Part shown: positions 1-8,433 of the stretch, piece by piece
How positions within the stretch are numbered: the first letter of the stretch is position 1
Layout of the letters: every line of letters begins with the position of its first letter
Origin: Posidoniimonas corsicana
Lineage (GTDB): Bacteria; Planctomycetota; Planctomycetia; Pirellulales; Lacipirellulaceae
DNA: 64,000 bases
Assembly: GCF_007859765.1 (NCBI RefSeq)
Contig: NZ_SIHJ01000004.1
Coordinates: 282,490-346,489, forward strand
Reading direction: 5' to 3'
Program-made: the position numbers and the translations under genes
The notes under the pieces: generated by a model
Database searches by the model: none
Told to the model about the DNA's origin: nothing
Seen by the model: only the letters and a program-made list of their open reading frames with translations

Positions 1-218
1 AACGACACCCCACGATCGAGGACCACGTGGTGGTGTACGCCAACGCCACGATCCTGGGCGGGCGGACGGTGATCGGCGAGGGCTCGGTGATCGGCTCCAG
101 CGTGTGGCTGACCAAGAGCGTCGCCCCCAACACCACCGTCACGATGGAGGCCCCTAGCCTCCGCATCCGCAACGAGGACGCCGACGCCCTTAAGCCGGAG
201 GTGGGCTACCAGATCTAG
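1..218 (+). CDS. serine O-acetyltransferase, C-terminal part (5' end outside window)
   Basis: The reading frame enters the window at position 3 and ends at a stop codon at 216-218. The visible 71 residues hold left-handed beta-helix hexapeptide repeats. The stretch [19 protein letters not shown], followed by [10 protein letters not shown], is diagnostic of CysE/EpsC-type serine acetyltransferases, which make O-acetylserine from serine and acetyl-CoA for cysteine synthesis in the cytoplasm. The catalytic N-terminal helical part is outside the window, so completeness cannot be judged. A related hexapeptide acetyltransferase is the only serious alternative. About 150 bp separate it from the next gene on the same strand. 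Confidence 0.85.
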   Translation, partial: RHPTIEDHVVVYANATILGGRTVIGEGSVIGSSVWLTKSVAPNTTVTMEAPSLRIRNEDADALKPEVGYQI

Positions 219-369
219 CCCCGGGACCCGGCTGGCGCGGTCGCGCCGGTTGCGCGGACGCCGGGCCCTCTGGCGGTCGCGCAATGCCTAACAACAATTC
301 CCGATTCTCGCGGGTCCGTGTATCATATTGAGACGGGCCCCAGATTCCTCTTTTCGGTCGGGAACAGCG

Positions 370-2214
370 TTGTACGCGTACTTTACGGTCCTCAACGGCG
401 AGCAGGCGGGAGACAACCTGCCGCTGGACGCGGGCGTCGAAAACCTGGTCGGCCGTGGCGGCGACTGCCAGATCACGCTGCAGGACCGCATCTGCTCGCG
501 CATCCACGCACGGGTCCGCTTCGACCACGAGGCCTGGACCATCGCCGACGCCGAGAGCCGCAACGGCACCTTCGTCAACGGGCAGAAGGTCACCGAGGCC
601 ACGCTCGACGAGGGCCACACCGTCAAGATCGGCGCCACCGAGCTCGAGTTCCACCAGAGCGAAGAGCCGCTTACCGCCGAGGACGACGCCGCGCTGCTCA
701 CACAGACCATCGTGCAGGACATGGAGGTCACCGAGGGCGCCATCAACGAGGCGTCGCTCACCGGGCTGCCCAACGCTGAGCAGGTTAAGGAGCTGATGCT
801 GCTGTACCAGCTGTGCATCCGGCTGCTCGGCAGCGGCGACACCGACCAGGTGGTGCACACCGCGCTCGACCTGCTGCAGACCCGCACCAGCGCGTCGGTG
901 GTCGGCTTCCTGTGGCTCAACGAACAGGGCGAGCTGCGTCCCAAGATCGTGCTGCCAACCGACGCCGCCAACCGAGTTTCGCTCAGCCCGTCACTCACGG
1001 AGCTGGTTTCCAAGCAGGGGCACGCGGTGTGGGTCGCCAACCAGGGCGGGCCCGACGAGCGCGAGCAGCTTGAGCACTTTGCCGACGCCATTTGCGCGCC
1101 GCTCGTCAAACGCGGCGACGAGGGCCAACGCAGCACGCTTGGCGCAATCCACGTCTACCTCGAGGCGGGACGATTCCGCCAGTCCGACTTCGATTTCATC
1201 ATCTCGGTCGCCAACATCGTGGTCACCGCGCTCGCCCGCGCGATGCAGTACAACTCGATGCGGGTCGACTACGAGCGGCTGGTCAGCACCTCCCCCGGCT
1301 ACGACGAGCTGATCGGCGAGAGCGAGCCGATGCTCGCCCTCAAGTCCAAGATCAGCCGCGTGGCCCGCGCGGCCGGCTGCGTGCTGGTCCGCGGCGAGAG
1401 CGGCGCCGGCAAGGAGCTGGTCGCCCGCGCGATCCACCGCGCCAGCCCCCGCGCCGAGCGGCCGATGGTTTCGGTCAACTGCGCCGCGATCCCCGCCGAC
1501 CTGATGGAGAGCCAGCTCTTCGGCCACAAGGCCGGCTCGTTCACCGGCGCCGACCGCGACCACACCGGCTACTTTCAGCAGGCCGACCTCGGCACGCTGT
1601 TCCTCGACGAGGTCGGCGAGATGACCCTCGAGGGCCAGGCCAAGCTGCTCCGCGTGATGGAGGGCCACCCGTTCCTGCCGGTCGGCGCCACCGAGCCGGT
1701 CTCGGTCGACGTGCGGGTGGTGGCCGCCACCAACCAAGACCTGCAGGAGTACGTCCGCAAGGGGAAGTTCCGCGAGGACCTGTATTACCGGCTGAGCGTG
1801 TTCGAGCTGTACCTGCCGCCGCTCCGCGACCGCGGCGACGACATCGGCCGCCTAGTCGAGTTCTTCCTGGACCACTTCCGCAAGCAGCACGGCCGCCCCG
1901 GCCTCAAGCTCAGCGGCAAGGCGGTCCACCGGCTGCTGGACTACCGCTGGCCCGGCAACGTCCGCCAGCTCCGCAACGTGATCGACAGCGCCGTGGTCAT
2001 GGCCGAGGGCGACGAGATCCTCCCCGACGACCTGGCGCTCCGCGACTCCGGCCGCGAGGAGCTTGACACGCTGCAGATCGACCAGTGGGAGAAGAAGCTC
2101 ATCGTCGAGGCCCTCAAACGCTCCGGCGGCAACGTGCCCGACGCCGCCAAGCTGCTCGGCATCGGCCGCGCAACGCTGTACCGCAAGATCGAGCAGTACC
2201 ACATCGAGCGGTGA
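370..2214 (+). CDS. FHA-GAF-AAA+ sigma54-dependent transcriptional activator
   Basis: Domains in order: an FHA domain (about residues 1-95, with GRGGDCQITL and RNGTFVNG), a GAF-like sensor region (about 140-290), a sigma54-interacting AAA+ domain and a Fis-type helix-turn-helix at the C-terminus (AAKLLGIGRATLYRKI). Walker A is GESGAGKE near residue 341 and Walker B is LFLDEVGE. The sigma54-contact loop reads GSFTGA (residues 389-394) instead of the usual GAFTGA. FHA domains bind phosphothreonine peptides, so a Ser/Thr kinase input is likely. I chose TTG at 370 because GGGA lies a few bases upstream and the FHA strand begins at once. The frame stays open back to a TTG at 328. It stands alone, so its target genes are not shown by context. 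Confidence 0.88.
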   Translation: MYAYFTVLNGEQAGDNLPLDAGVENLVGRGGDCQITLQDRICSRIHARVRFDHEAWTIADAESRNGTFVNGQKVTEATLDEGHTVKIGATELEFHQSEEPLTAEDDAALLTQTIVQDMEVTEGAINEASLTGLPNAEQVKELMLLYQLCIRLLGSGDTDQVVHTALDLLQTRTSASVVGFLWLNEQGELRPKIVLPTDAANRVSLSPSLTELVSKQGHAVWVANQGGPDEREQLEHFADAICAPLVKRGDEGQRSTLGAIHVYLEAGRFRQSDFDFIISVANIVVTALARAMQYNSMRVDYERLVSTSPGYDELIGESEPMLALKSKISRVARAAGCVLVRGESGAGKELVARAIHRASPRAERPMVSVNCAAIPADLMESQLFGHKAGSFTGADRDHTGYFQQADLGTLFLDEVGEMTLEGQAKLLRVMEGHPFLPVGATEPVSVDVRVVAATNQDLQEYVRKGKFREDLYYRLSVFELYLPPLRDRGDDIGRLVEFFLDHFRKQHGRPGLKLSGKAVHRLLDYRWPGNVRQLRNVIDSAVVMAEGDEILPDDLALRDSGREELDTLQIDQWEKKLIVEALKRSGGNVPDAAKLLGIGRATLYRKIEQYHIER

Positions 2215-2234
2215 GCGTCGCTCCGCGGCCGCCC

Positions 2235-2774
2235 ATGCAACGGCTAAAGCAGAGTCTTGAACGGCGGCTGCCGATGCTCGGCGTCGGGGACGCGCCCCGC
2301 TGCCTGGGATGGCTTCTCGTGCTGTTTGGCTGCTACGCCGCCGCCGCGACCACTATTTACCTATCTTCGGGCCTCGGGCGGGTGGCCCCGCGGATCGATT
2401 CGGTGGCTGGCTTTATCGTACTCGCCGCCGGGTTCTTCGTGCTGCCGTCGCTGCTAGAAGAACTGCTGTGGCGTTGGACCCTGATCGCGCCTGACCGGCT
2501 GGGACGCATCAACCGGAGGTCGGCGGCCAGTGTGTTGGCGTCGAGTGTGGTCTTCACGGCCGCCCATCCCTTCGCGGCGTGGCTCTTCGTGCCGCACGCC
2601 AGGGAGGTCTTTCTGCGCCCGGCGTTTCTGGCGATCGTGTTCCTCCTGGGGCTGACCACGGGGGTGTCGTACGTCTGGTCCAAGTCAATCTGGCCGCCGG
2701 TCTTCATCCACTGGGTGACCGTGCTCGCTTGGAAGTTTCTACTCGGCGGACCGTTTGTGCTGCTGGGGGCATGA
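2235..2774 (+). CDS. CPBP-family intramembrane metalloprotease-like protein
   Basis: A 179-residue, strongly hydrophobic protein with several membrane segments. It carries CPBP (Abi/CAAX-protease-like) motif 1 as EELLWR and motif 2 as FTAAH, in the expected order. The third motif region reads FIHWVTVLAW: the histidine is kept but the usual Asn four residues on is not. Family members are membrane glutamate-type proteases or bacteriocin-immunity-like proteins; no substrate can be inferred here. The ATG at 2235 lies 20 bp after the upstream stop codon, so co-transcription with the FHA activator is possible. A longer frame reaching back into that gene is rejected as overlap. Confidence 0.75.
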   Translation: MQRLKQSLERRLPMLGVGDAPRCLGWLLVLFGCYAAAATTIYLSSGLGRVAPRIDSVAGFIVLAAGFFVLPSLLEELLWRWTLIAPDRLGRINRRSAASVLASSVVFTAAHPFAAWLFVPHAREVFLRPAFLAIVFLLGLTTGVSYVWSKSIWPPVFIHWVTVLAWKFLLGGPFVLLGA

Positions 2775-3394
2775 ACGGCAGAACGTCGGTATGCTTGGAC
2801 CCCCTCGCGGCCGTGTGGACCTTAATTGCGGAGTTCATGTGGTCACTCGGTGCAGCCGACTCGCAGCGGGGTACTTTTGTCCCTTCTGGCGCTATCGATC
2901 CTTAGGGACAAAAGTCGGCGCCCACCTCAAGCCCAAACGTCGGTTCTGCGCTTGTATAGCAGTGTGAACACTATTCGCGGCTCCGCCTGTCGATCGACTT
3001 TTGTCCCTCACTGCGCGCGATAGGGACAAAAGTCGGCCGCCTAACCCGTCGACACCTCCTTCATCAATTCGTTGCCGGCGCCCCGATCAGACGGTCCGCA
3101 CAGAAACCGCTAACACCCCCATTGGACCGCGCGGGGTGGCCGGTTTCTACCGAGAAATGGCGAGATTCTATTGGGCGAAAAGAGCGTTAGAGATGACCAC
3201 GCCTGAGAACCTCTTCGCCGAACCTTGGTGGTGGCGACTCCGTAGCAAACGTCGCCCCCGCAAACGTAGCCGCCTCCTCGGAGACCTGTTGCAACCAGGT
3301 TCCTGACTGGCAGGTAACCGTCGGAAGCTAATAGTCCCAACGTCGAATCCTCGAGGGCATTGTTATTCCGACTCAGAACACAAATCGCGTTGCG
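2775..3394. other. intergenic region carrying repeat element copy A
   Basis: No convincing coding sequence was found in these 620 bp. Short frames here have no recognisable domain and cross the hairpins described separately. The first 98 bp and the last 240 bp show no clear motif. Confidence 0.6.
2873..3155 (+). repeat. dispersed double-hairpin intergenic repeat, copy A
   Basis: Module 1: ACTTTTGTCCC at 2873-2883 pairs with AGGGACAAAAGT at 2904-2915 across a loop of about 20 nt. Module 2: CGACTTTTGTCCC at 2995-3007 pairs with AGGGACAAAAGTCG at 3022-3035. The tail at 3118-3155 contains ATTGGACCGCGC and GGTGGCCGGTTTCTA. In this copy the tail can itself fold: AGAAACCG (3102-3109) pairs with CGGTTTCT (3141-3148), and CACCCC (3114-3119) with GGGGTG (3133-3138). 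GCTTGTATAGCAG lies between the modules and recurs in copy B. The strand is arbitrary. No transposase is adjacent. Confidence 0.85.
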
Positions 3395-4378
3395 GTGGTC
3401 GCCTTCTTTCTTGCCAGCATGGCTATGGAATCTGCGCGGGGGGAAGAGCTCAAGCTCACCACCGGCATTTGCCTCTGGGCAGACAACGCGGTCTACCTGC
3501 AGGAGAAGAATCGGCCAAGTCTAGTCCTACTGTCGGAAAACGACAGGACGACGGTGCGGTCACGGTCAACGGGCCGCCCAGCTGACGCCGTCGAACTAGT
3601 CTATGCGATAGACGAGGTGTACTGCGGAGACGCCTCTTTCCTGGGACGACAGTTGCGGGTGCGGGCGTCGGAGCACTATCCACGCTTCACCAATCGCGTT
3701 GCCGGTCTGCCGGGCGCAGACGCGAGGGGAGTGGCTTTGGTCGCCGAGAGTTCTGGCCAGGTGCGCTGTGTGCCTTGCTTCTTCGCGGGCGCGTACCTCC
3801 CGATCTTTGAGGACGCGGTTCGCGATCCGATCCCGTTGGCCGATCGAGCGGATTTTGAAGATGCAGTTGGACTAGGCCGCCTGCTCCAGACCGTGGACCG
3901 ACGGCATCACGCCAATCAAGACCCGCGGCCGATCTGCCGGACCGCCCTACAGGATGACAACGAGCTGACCACCACCTGGGCAATCTCGCATCTCTGGCGG
4001 CTGGACGGGGACCGCGCCGCGGGCGACGTGATCGACGCGTTTCAGCACCCCGGGCAGTCCTTGTTCGTTCAAGTCGACTGCGACCGCAGGCTGATGGATT
4101 CGTCGCGAAGGGCAGCTTGGAGGTACTCAGCCGTCCGCAAGCTCCTCATCCCCAAGTGGCTTGCGACAGACGACATCTGGGCGTTCTCGTATGCGAGACG
4201 CTACTACCTGGAGTCGCTGCACAAGAACTGGGAGGAAGAGGGCTACGAGATGGAGGTTCTTACTCGACAGGTTGATGCTACCTATCGGCGAGCGGATCGC
4301 GGCATGCGTAATACGCTAGCAGAGATCTTTCCGGACGTGGTCGCGTTGGGACGTGAGATAGAACTTCCTGCAGAGTAG
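3395..4378 (+). CDS. hypothetical secreted protein
   Basis: Unrecognised 327-residue protein. The hydrophobic N-terminus (VAFFLASMAMESARGEE) looks like a short signal peptide. The rest is soluble, mixed alpha/beta in composition, with tryptophan- and arginine-rich stretches (AISHLWRLDGDRAAGDV near the middle) and no known catalytic motif. The helical middle could be HEAT-like, but this is only a guess from composition. The start is a GTG at 3395; no better in-frame start was seen upstream. GC content and codon bias are lower than in neighbouring genes, which could mean a young or lineage-specific gene. Confidence 0.65.
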   Translation: MVAFFLASMAMESARGEELKLTTGICLWADNAVYLQEKNRPSLVLLSENDRTTVRSRSTGRPADAVELVYAIDEVYCGDASFLGRQLRVRASEHYPRFTNRVAGLPGADARGVALVAESSGQVRCVPCFFAGAYLPIFEDAVRDPIPLADRADFEDAVGLGRLLQTVDRRHHANQDPRPICRTALQDDNELTTTWAISHLWRLDGDRAAGDVIDAFQHPGQSLFVQVDCDRRLMDSSRRAAWRYSAVRKLLIPKWLATDDIWAFSYARRYYLESLHKNWEEEGYEMEVLTRQVDATYRRADRGMRNTLAEIFPDVVALGREIELPAE

Positions 4379-4946
4379 TCGCAGAGAGGATGCCGCACTC
4401 CTAGAAGCCCTCACCAGGGCGGCGGCGCTGGCCTGGAAAAGTTGGCGCCAGAAGACGCAATAAGAAGGGCCGGGTTTCGCTTCCGGAGTGAAAACGTGCT
4501 CACAAACGCAACGTTCTTAGCGATGGTGCGCCGGCGGCACGGTCAGCCCACGATGTGGGAACCAGTGACGAGTCGCCTGCGACATCCCGCGACTTCACGA
4601 CCAGGCGGGCAGAACCAGACAAAAAAACACGCTCGCTTCGGTGTCGCCGTACGCGGTTGCGTTCGGAGGGTCCCGTAAGCGAGCGTGTGTATGCGGTCGG
4701 ACGCGAGTTGTTTTGAGACGTGGTACCCGCGAGCAGAGTTCCAGCAATCCTAATGCGTCCGCAATTTGTTGCGGGCGAACATGGCCGGCAATACAATGAA
4801 CCGGCCTCGTCCTTGGGACGTATTCTACCTGCGTCCCGATCCGCGAGACCGGCAAGTACCCGGCAAGTTTGACAGCGGTTTGCCGCGCCGCGCGGGTGGG
4901 CAAGCCGCGGCTAGACTGTCGTTCCAATCGACACCGAGGAATCGTC
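4379..4946. other. intergenic region with one long inverted repeat
   Basis: No supported gene in these 568 bp. Short frames such as 4442-4678 have no domain or credible ribosome binding site. The only structure seen is the inverted repeat at 4627-4690, described separately. Confidence 0.55.
4627..4690 (-). terminator. long-loop inverted repeat with T-tract, terminator-like on the minus strand
   Basis: ACACGCTCGCTT at about 4627-4638 is the perfect reverse complement of AAGCGAGCGTGT at about 4678-4689, with a loop near 40 nt. Read on the minus strand, the second arm is followed at once by seven T residues, as in an intrinsic terminator. No minus-strand gene ends here, so it may end an unrecognised small transcript or be a relic. 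Confidence 0.45.
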
Positions 4947-5699
4947 TTGGCAGAGACACTCGCGACGACCAACGGGACGATGGCCAATGGCACGGCGGCC
5001 GCTACCGGCCCGAACCGTCACCCCTCGCTGTCCGCCTCGCCTAAGATCCTCCGCGACCTGCGGCGCGCCCGGCGGATGACCCAGCTGGAACTCGCCGTGG
5101 CGGCCGGCGTCAGCGAGCGGACCGTCCGCTCCGCGGAAACCGGCGCCCAGGTGCGGATCGACTCGCTGGAGCAGATCGCCGAGGCGCTCGGCGCCGTGCT
5201 TAGCGATGTGGTCGCCGACGGGAACCAGCTGATCACCGCCCGCATCGGCAACCAACAGATCGACCGGATCCTTTCGGCGCTCAAGAGGTACGCCTACGAG
5301 ATGGACCTCGGCGGTTTCGCCGAGACGCTCGCCCGTGACGCCCAGATCGAGATTGTCGGCGACGGCATGATCCCGTTCACTGGAGCGTACCGCGGCATCG
5401 GGGGCGTGGAGCGGCTGCGGGACACGGCCATGACCACCCTCGACTTCATGGCGCCGACCGAGTTTAGCGACGTCCGCGCCGGGGGCGATTTTGTCATCCT
5501 CCGCGGCTTCGACCACCTCCGCTGCCGCGCGAACCGGCGGGAAGACCGGCTTTCTTGGCAGCACGTCTACGAGTTCCGCCACGGCCGCGTGGTCCGCATC
5601 GTCGAGACCTTTGACACCCTCAGGGCGTACCGCCTGTTCTGCGAGTCGAACGCCGAACGCACGGCCCGGATCGGGAGCATCAATGGGTCGGTCGACTAG
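4947..5699 (+). CDS. XRE-family regulator with C-terminal SnoaL/NTF2-like domain
   Basis: After a low-complexity N-terminus, a Cro/C1-type helix-turn-helix is clear (ILRDLRRARRMTQLELA, then GVSERTVRSAE) at about residues 30-90. A SnoaL/NTF2-like alpha+beta barrel follows (about 105-235: a helical start, a central IPFTGAYRGI strand, and HVYEFRHGRVVRIVETFDT at the end). Such barrels bind small molecules, so this is probably a ligand-responsive repressor. I chose TTG at 4947 because CGAGGA lies six bases upstream; ATG at 4980 is an alternative. The gene ends 17 bp inside the next gene, which implies translational coupling to the DUF1559 protein. Confidence 0.8.
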   Translation: MAETLATTNGTMANGTAAATGPNRHPSLSASPKILRDLRRARRMTQLELAVAAGVSERTVRSAETGAQVRIDSLEQIAEALGAVLSDVVADGNQLITARIGNQQIDRILSALKRYAYEMDLGGFAETLARDAQIEIVGDGMIPFTGAYRGIGGVERLRDTAMTTLDFMAPTEFSDVRAGGDFVILRGFDHLRCRANRREDRLSWQHVYEFRHGRVVRIVETFDTLRAYRLFCESNAERTARIGSINGSVD

Positions 5700-6675
5700 A
5701 CGCCAGACCGCTGGCTTCACGCTGGTCGAGCTGCTCGTGGTGATTGCGGTCATCGCGGTGCTGGTGGCGCTGCTGCTGCCCGCCGTGCAGGCCGCCCGCG
5801 AGGCCGCCCGCCGTTCCAGCTGCCTGAACCATCTGCGGCAGTTTGGCCTAGCGATGGCTAACTATGATTCTGCCCACCAGATCCTGCCGGCGGGCACGGT
5901 CGCGCAGTCGCCGTACGGCCCGTCCGATATCACCGCCAACGCCACGTCGGTGATGCTGCCGTACTTCGAGGAGCTGGCGCTGGCCGGCATGTTCGACCCG
6001 AGCAAGCCGTACTGGGAGCAGCCCGACGAGCTGATCCGCTCGCCGGTGGAGATCTTCTCGTGCCCCTCGGACGGGCACCAGCCGTTTGTCAGCGGCATCT
6101 TCGCCGAGCTGGGCCTGCCGATCGGCGACACCTTCGCCACCTGCGACTACGCGTACAACCACGGCGCCACCGACGCGTGGTGCGTGACGTTCACGTACCC
6201 CGAGGACGAGGTCGGCCCGTTCACCATCGGCCGGCAGTACCGGCTGGGGCAGGTGACCGACGGGCTGAGCAAGACCTTCGCCATGGGCGAGGCGGCCGGC
6301 GGCGAGCAGTGGGGCGTCTGCAACGGACGCGGCTGCACAACGCCCGACCCCGCGGCCGTGTCGGCGGCCTACCCGTGGATCATCGGCAACCTGTCGGCGG
6401 ACTTCATGCTGCCCGGGTTCCTGAGCACATCGAACTACGGCTGCACGCTGGAGCCGATCAACAAGCGGCCGGTCACCAACACGCTGCTGGTCACCGCGGG
6501 GATCACCAACTGCCAGAGCAGCCTTAACGGCGGCCCTCACGCGACGAGCAACTTCCGCAGCAGCCACCCGGGGGGCGCCTGCTTCTTGTTCCTCGACGGA
6601 TCCGTGCGGCTGCTCAGCGAGGCGATGGAACCGACCGCCTACCGAGCGCTATCGACGCTGGCCGGTGGGGAGTGA
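5683..6675 (+). CDS. DUF1559 pseudopilin-like protein (type II secretion G-like N-terminus)
   Basis: 330 residues. The N-terminus has the prepilin cleavage and methylation motif ([19 protein letters not shown]), then the planctomycete signature AVQAAREAARRSSC with NHLRQFGLAMANYDSAH. The C-terminus has the family hallmark SSHPGGACFLFLDGSVRLL. Family members are thought to be exported, pilin-like surface or periplasmic proteins, very numerous in Planctomycetes and of unproven role. The ATG at 5683 has GGGAG five bases upstream and overlaps the XRE-SnoaL gene by 17 bp. I infer that the two are co-expressed. Confidence 0.9.
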   Translation: MGRSTRRQTAGFTLVELLVVIAVIAVLVALLLPAVQAAREAARRSSCLNHLRQFGLAMANYDSAHQILPAGTVAQSPYGPSDITANATSVMLPYFEELALAGMFDPSKPYWEQPDELIRSPVEIFSCPSDGHQPFVSGIFAELGLPIGDTFATCDYAYNHGATDAWCVTFTYPEDEVGPFTIGRQYRLGQVTDGLSKTFAMGEAAGGEQWGVCNGRGCTTPDPAAVSAAYPWIIGNLSADFMLPGFLSTSNYGCTLEPINKRPVTNTLLVTAGITNCQSSLNGGPHATSNFRSSHPGGACFLFLDGSVRLLSEAMEPTAYRALSTLAGGE

Positions 6676-6733
6676 GCCGGCAGAACGCTGGCGCCGTCGC
6701 GGCTCGCGGCTCGCCGAGTGAAGCCGCGCGATC

Positions 6734-7867
6734 TCAGAACGAGTCGTCCTGAATGAGCTGCCCGTCTTGCGACGCCATCAGGCGCTCGAACGTGCGGAGG
6801 CCGTCCTCCTGGATCTGGCCCTCGTCGAAGTCGACCACTTTCGCCTCGATGCTGTCGACCATGAACCGTGCGCTGCCGTCGCACATCGCGACGTGCACGC
6901 CGCCGGGGTGGCGGCTGCGGAGCGTGGCCTGGCTGCTGAGGCTCGAGCCGAGCGCGCCCGGGTGCATGCACTCCTGGCGGTAGCCCTCCGACCCGTAGGC
7001 GTCGACCATCTGCTGGCCCTGCACCAGGTTGTCGGCGCCCACCTGGCAGGTGTTGGGGCCGCCGGCGGCGTCGTCGGTGGAGTGGCCCCACAGGCTGCTG
7101 GAACCGGCCCAGCCGAGCGCCCACACGCCCCGTGGGTCGAGGTCGACCAGGCCGATGCGGACCTCGCCCAGCAGCACGGTCTTGGACGTGCCGTCGGTAA
7201 TCTTCTTGAGGCTCAACGCCAGGTTGCAGCCCATCACGCCGCGGGTCCACTGCCGGTCGTCCCAGCGGTAGAGGTTCTCGAACGGCTGTTTCTTGAATGG
7301 GCGGGTGATGTAGTTGCCGGGGAACAGATGGTCGATAGACGAGTTGACCGCGTAGTTGCTGCGGGCCCAGTTGTCCGGTCCGCCCTCCAGCCGAAACGGC
7401 GTTTCGGAGCCGCTGTCGGACGGGCAGAGGTACGACTCGATGAGCGTGCCGCGGGGATCGCGGTTGATGTCGGCCGACAGCGGCTGCGTGAAGTCGAAGC
7501 GGTCGTGCAGCGGCTGCTCCTCCATGAACGGGAGGATGTCGACCAGCGCGGTGGTGGTCTGGTTGGGGTTCTTGCCCGGCGCGCCGCCGCCGACCACGGC
7601 CTGGTTCTTGCTGCCGTCGGGCAGTAAGAAGTTGAGCTCCATCGCGGCCGGGAACCGCTTGTAGGTGTCGTGGTAGTTGAGCGTGGCCAGCGAGATGTTC
7701 TTGGCGTTGGTCACGCAGGCCGCGCGGCGGGCCGCCTCGCGGGCCGACTGCACCGCCGGCAGCAGCAAAGCCACCAGCACGCCGATGATCGCGATCACCA
7801 CCAGCAGTTCAACTAGTGTGAAGGCCGAGGGCCAACGCGGGCGTCCGGCGGGCAATTGTGCGGGCAT
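6734..7867 (-). CDS. DUF1559 pseudopilin-like protein
   Basis: 377 residues with an N-terminal prepilin-like helix ([19 protein letters not shown]) and AVQSAREAARRAACVTNAKN. The family C-terminal motif is present (RSRHPGGVHVAMCDGSARFMVDS). It converges on the preceding DUF1559 gene, with 58 bp between stop codons. The lipoprotein at 7925-8389 is immediately upstream on the same strand. This pairing of a DUF1559 gene with a short transthyretin-like lipoprotein recurs in Planctomycetes and suggests joint function at the cell surface. Confidence 0.9.
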   Translation of the reverse strand: MPAQLPAGRPRWPSAFTLVELLVVIAIIGVLVALLLPAVQSAREAARRAACVTNAKNISLATLNYHDTYKRFPAAMELNFLLPDGSKNQAVVGGGAPGKNPNQTTTALVDILPFMEEQPLHDRFDFTQPLSADINRDPRGTLIESYLCPSDSGSETPFRLEGGPDNWARSNYAVNSSIDHLFPGNYITRPFKKQPFENLYRWDDRQWTRGVMGCNLALSLKKITDGTSKTVLLGEVRIGLVDLDPRGVWALGWAGSSSLWGHSTDDAAGGPNTCQVGADNLVQGQQMVDAYGSEGYRQECMHPGALGSSLSSQATLRSRHPGGVHVAMCDGSARFMVDSIEAKVVDFDEGQIQEDGLRTFERLMASQDGQLIQDDSF

Positions 7868-7924
7868 GATGGGGCTGCCTTCTCTCGGTTGGGCGACGCG
7901 TGCGTGCGCCCTGTCTTGACGGGG

Positions 7925-8389
7925 TTATGGTTTGGGGATGCGGAACTCGAACGGGCTGTCGCCCGATGAAACCTCGAGCGGCGTCGACGCGGCCGAGCCG
8001 TACCCCTTGGGGATCAGCGCCTGACCCGACGCCGGCGCGCCGGGCTGGGCGCCGGTGACCTGGACCAGCACCTTATGTCGGCCGCGCACAACGCCGTCCT
8101 GGTAGTCGTAGGTGGTGGGGGCGCCGAACTCGCCGCTGCTGACGTCCACCTCCACCAGCCCGGGCCGCGGGTGCTCCTTGGGGTTCACCGGCGGCTCCTG
8201 CGACTCGAACCGCAGCGTGATGCCTTCGGCCGGGATCAGCGAGCCGTCCTCGTAAGCGATGCTGCCCCGCACGGGCGTCACCCGGTAGGGGTGGCCGTCG
8301 CCGCAGCCCAGCATGGGGCCGAGCACGCAGCCCAACGCCAGCAGGGCCGCCGCCTGCGATCGATTTATCAAGGCTGTCCGAGTCAGCAC
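7925..8389 (-). CDS. small lipoprotein with carboxypeptidase-regulatory-like fold
   Basis: 154 residues with a lipoprotein signal: a hydrophobic stretch AALLALGCVLGPMLGC, then GDG, so the Cys of MLGC is the likely lipidation site. The mature part (VRGSIAYEDGSLIPAEGITLRFES, then GVVRGRHKVLVQV) matches the transthyretin/carboxypeptidase-regulatory-like sandwich found in planctomycete lipoproteins next to DUF1559 genes. It lies upstream of, and probably in operon with, the DUF1559 gene (57 bp gap). No enzyme function is expected. Confidence 0.78.
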   Translation of the reverse strand: MLTRTALINRSQAAALLALGCVLGPMLGCGDGHPYRVTPVRGSIAYEDGSLIPAEGITLRFESQEPPVNPKEHPRPGLVEVDVSSGEFGAPTTYDYQDGVVRGRHKVLVQVTGAQPGAPASGQALIPKGYGSAASTPLEVSSGDSPFEFRIPKP

Positions 8390-8433
8390 TCGCGATCCCT
8401 CGGGGCTTCTAGCGGGAGCAGAGCATGCGGGGG

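Noticed and set aside
2873-3035. CRISPR-like reading of the repeated AGGGACAAAAGT arms
   Set aside because: Only two arms per locus, arranged as inverted hairpins, with no regular direct repeats and spacers and no cas genes.
4442-4678. 78-codon plus-strand open frame
   Set aside because: No ribosome binding site or family, and it runs through the inverted repeat at 4627-4690.
4869-4917. TTGACA near 4869 with TAGACT near 4912 as a sigma70 promoter
   Set aside because: The two boxes are 37 bp apart, far from the required 16-18 bp.
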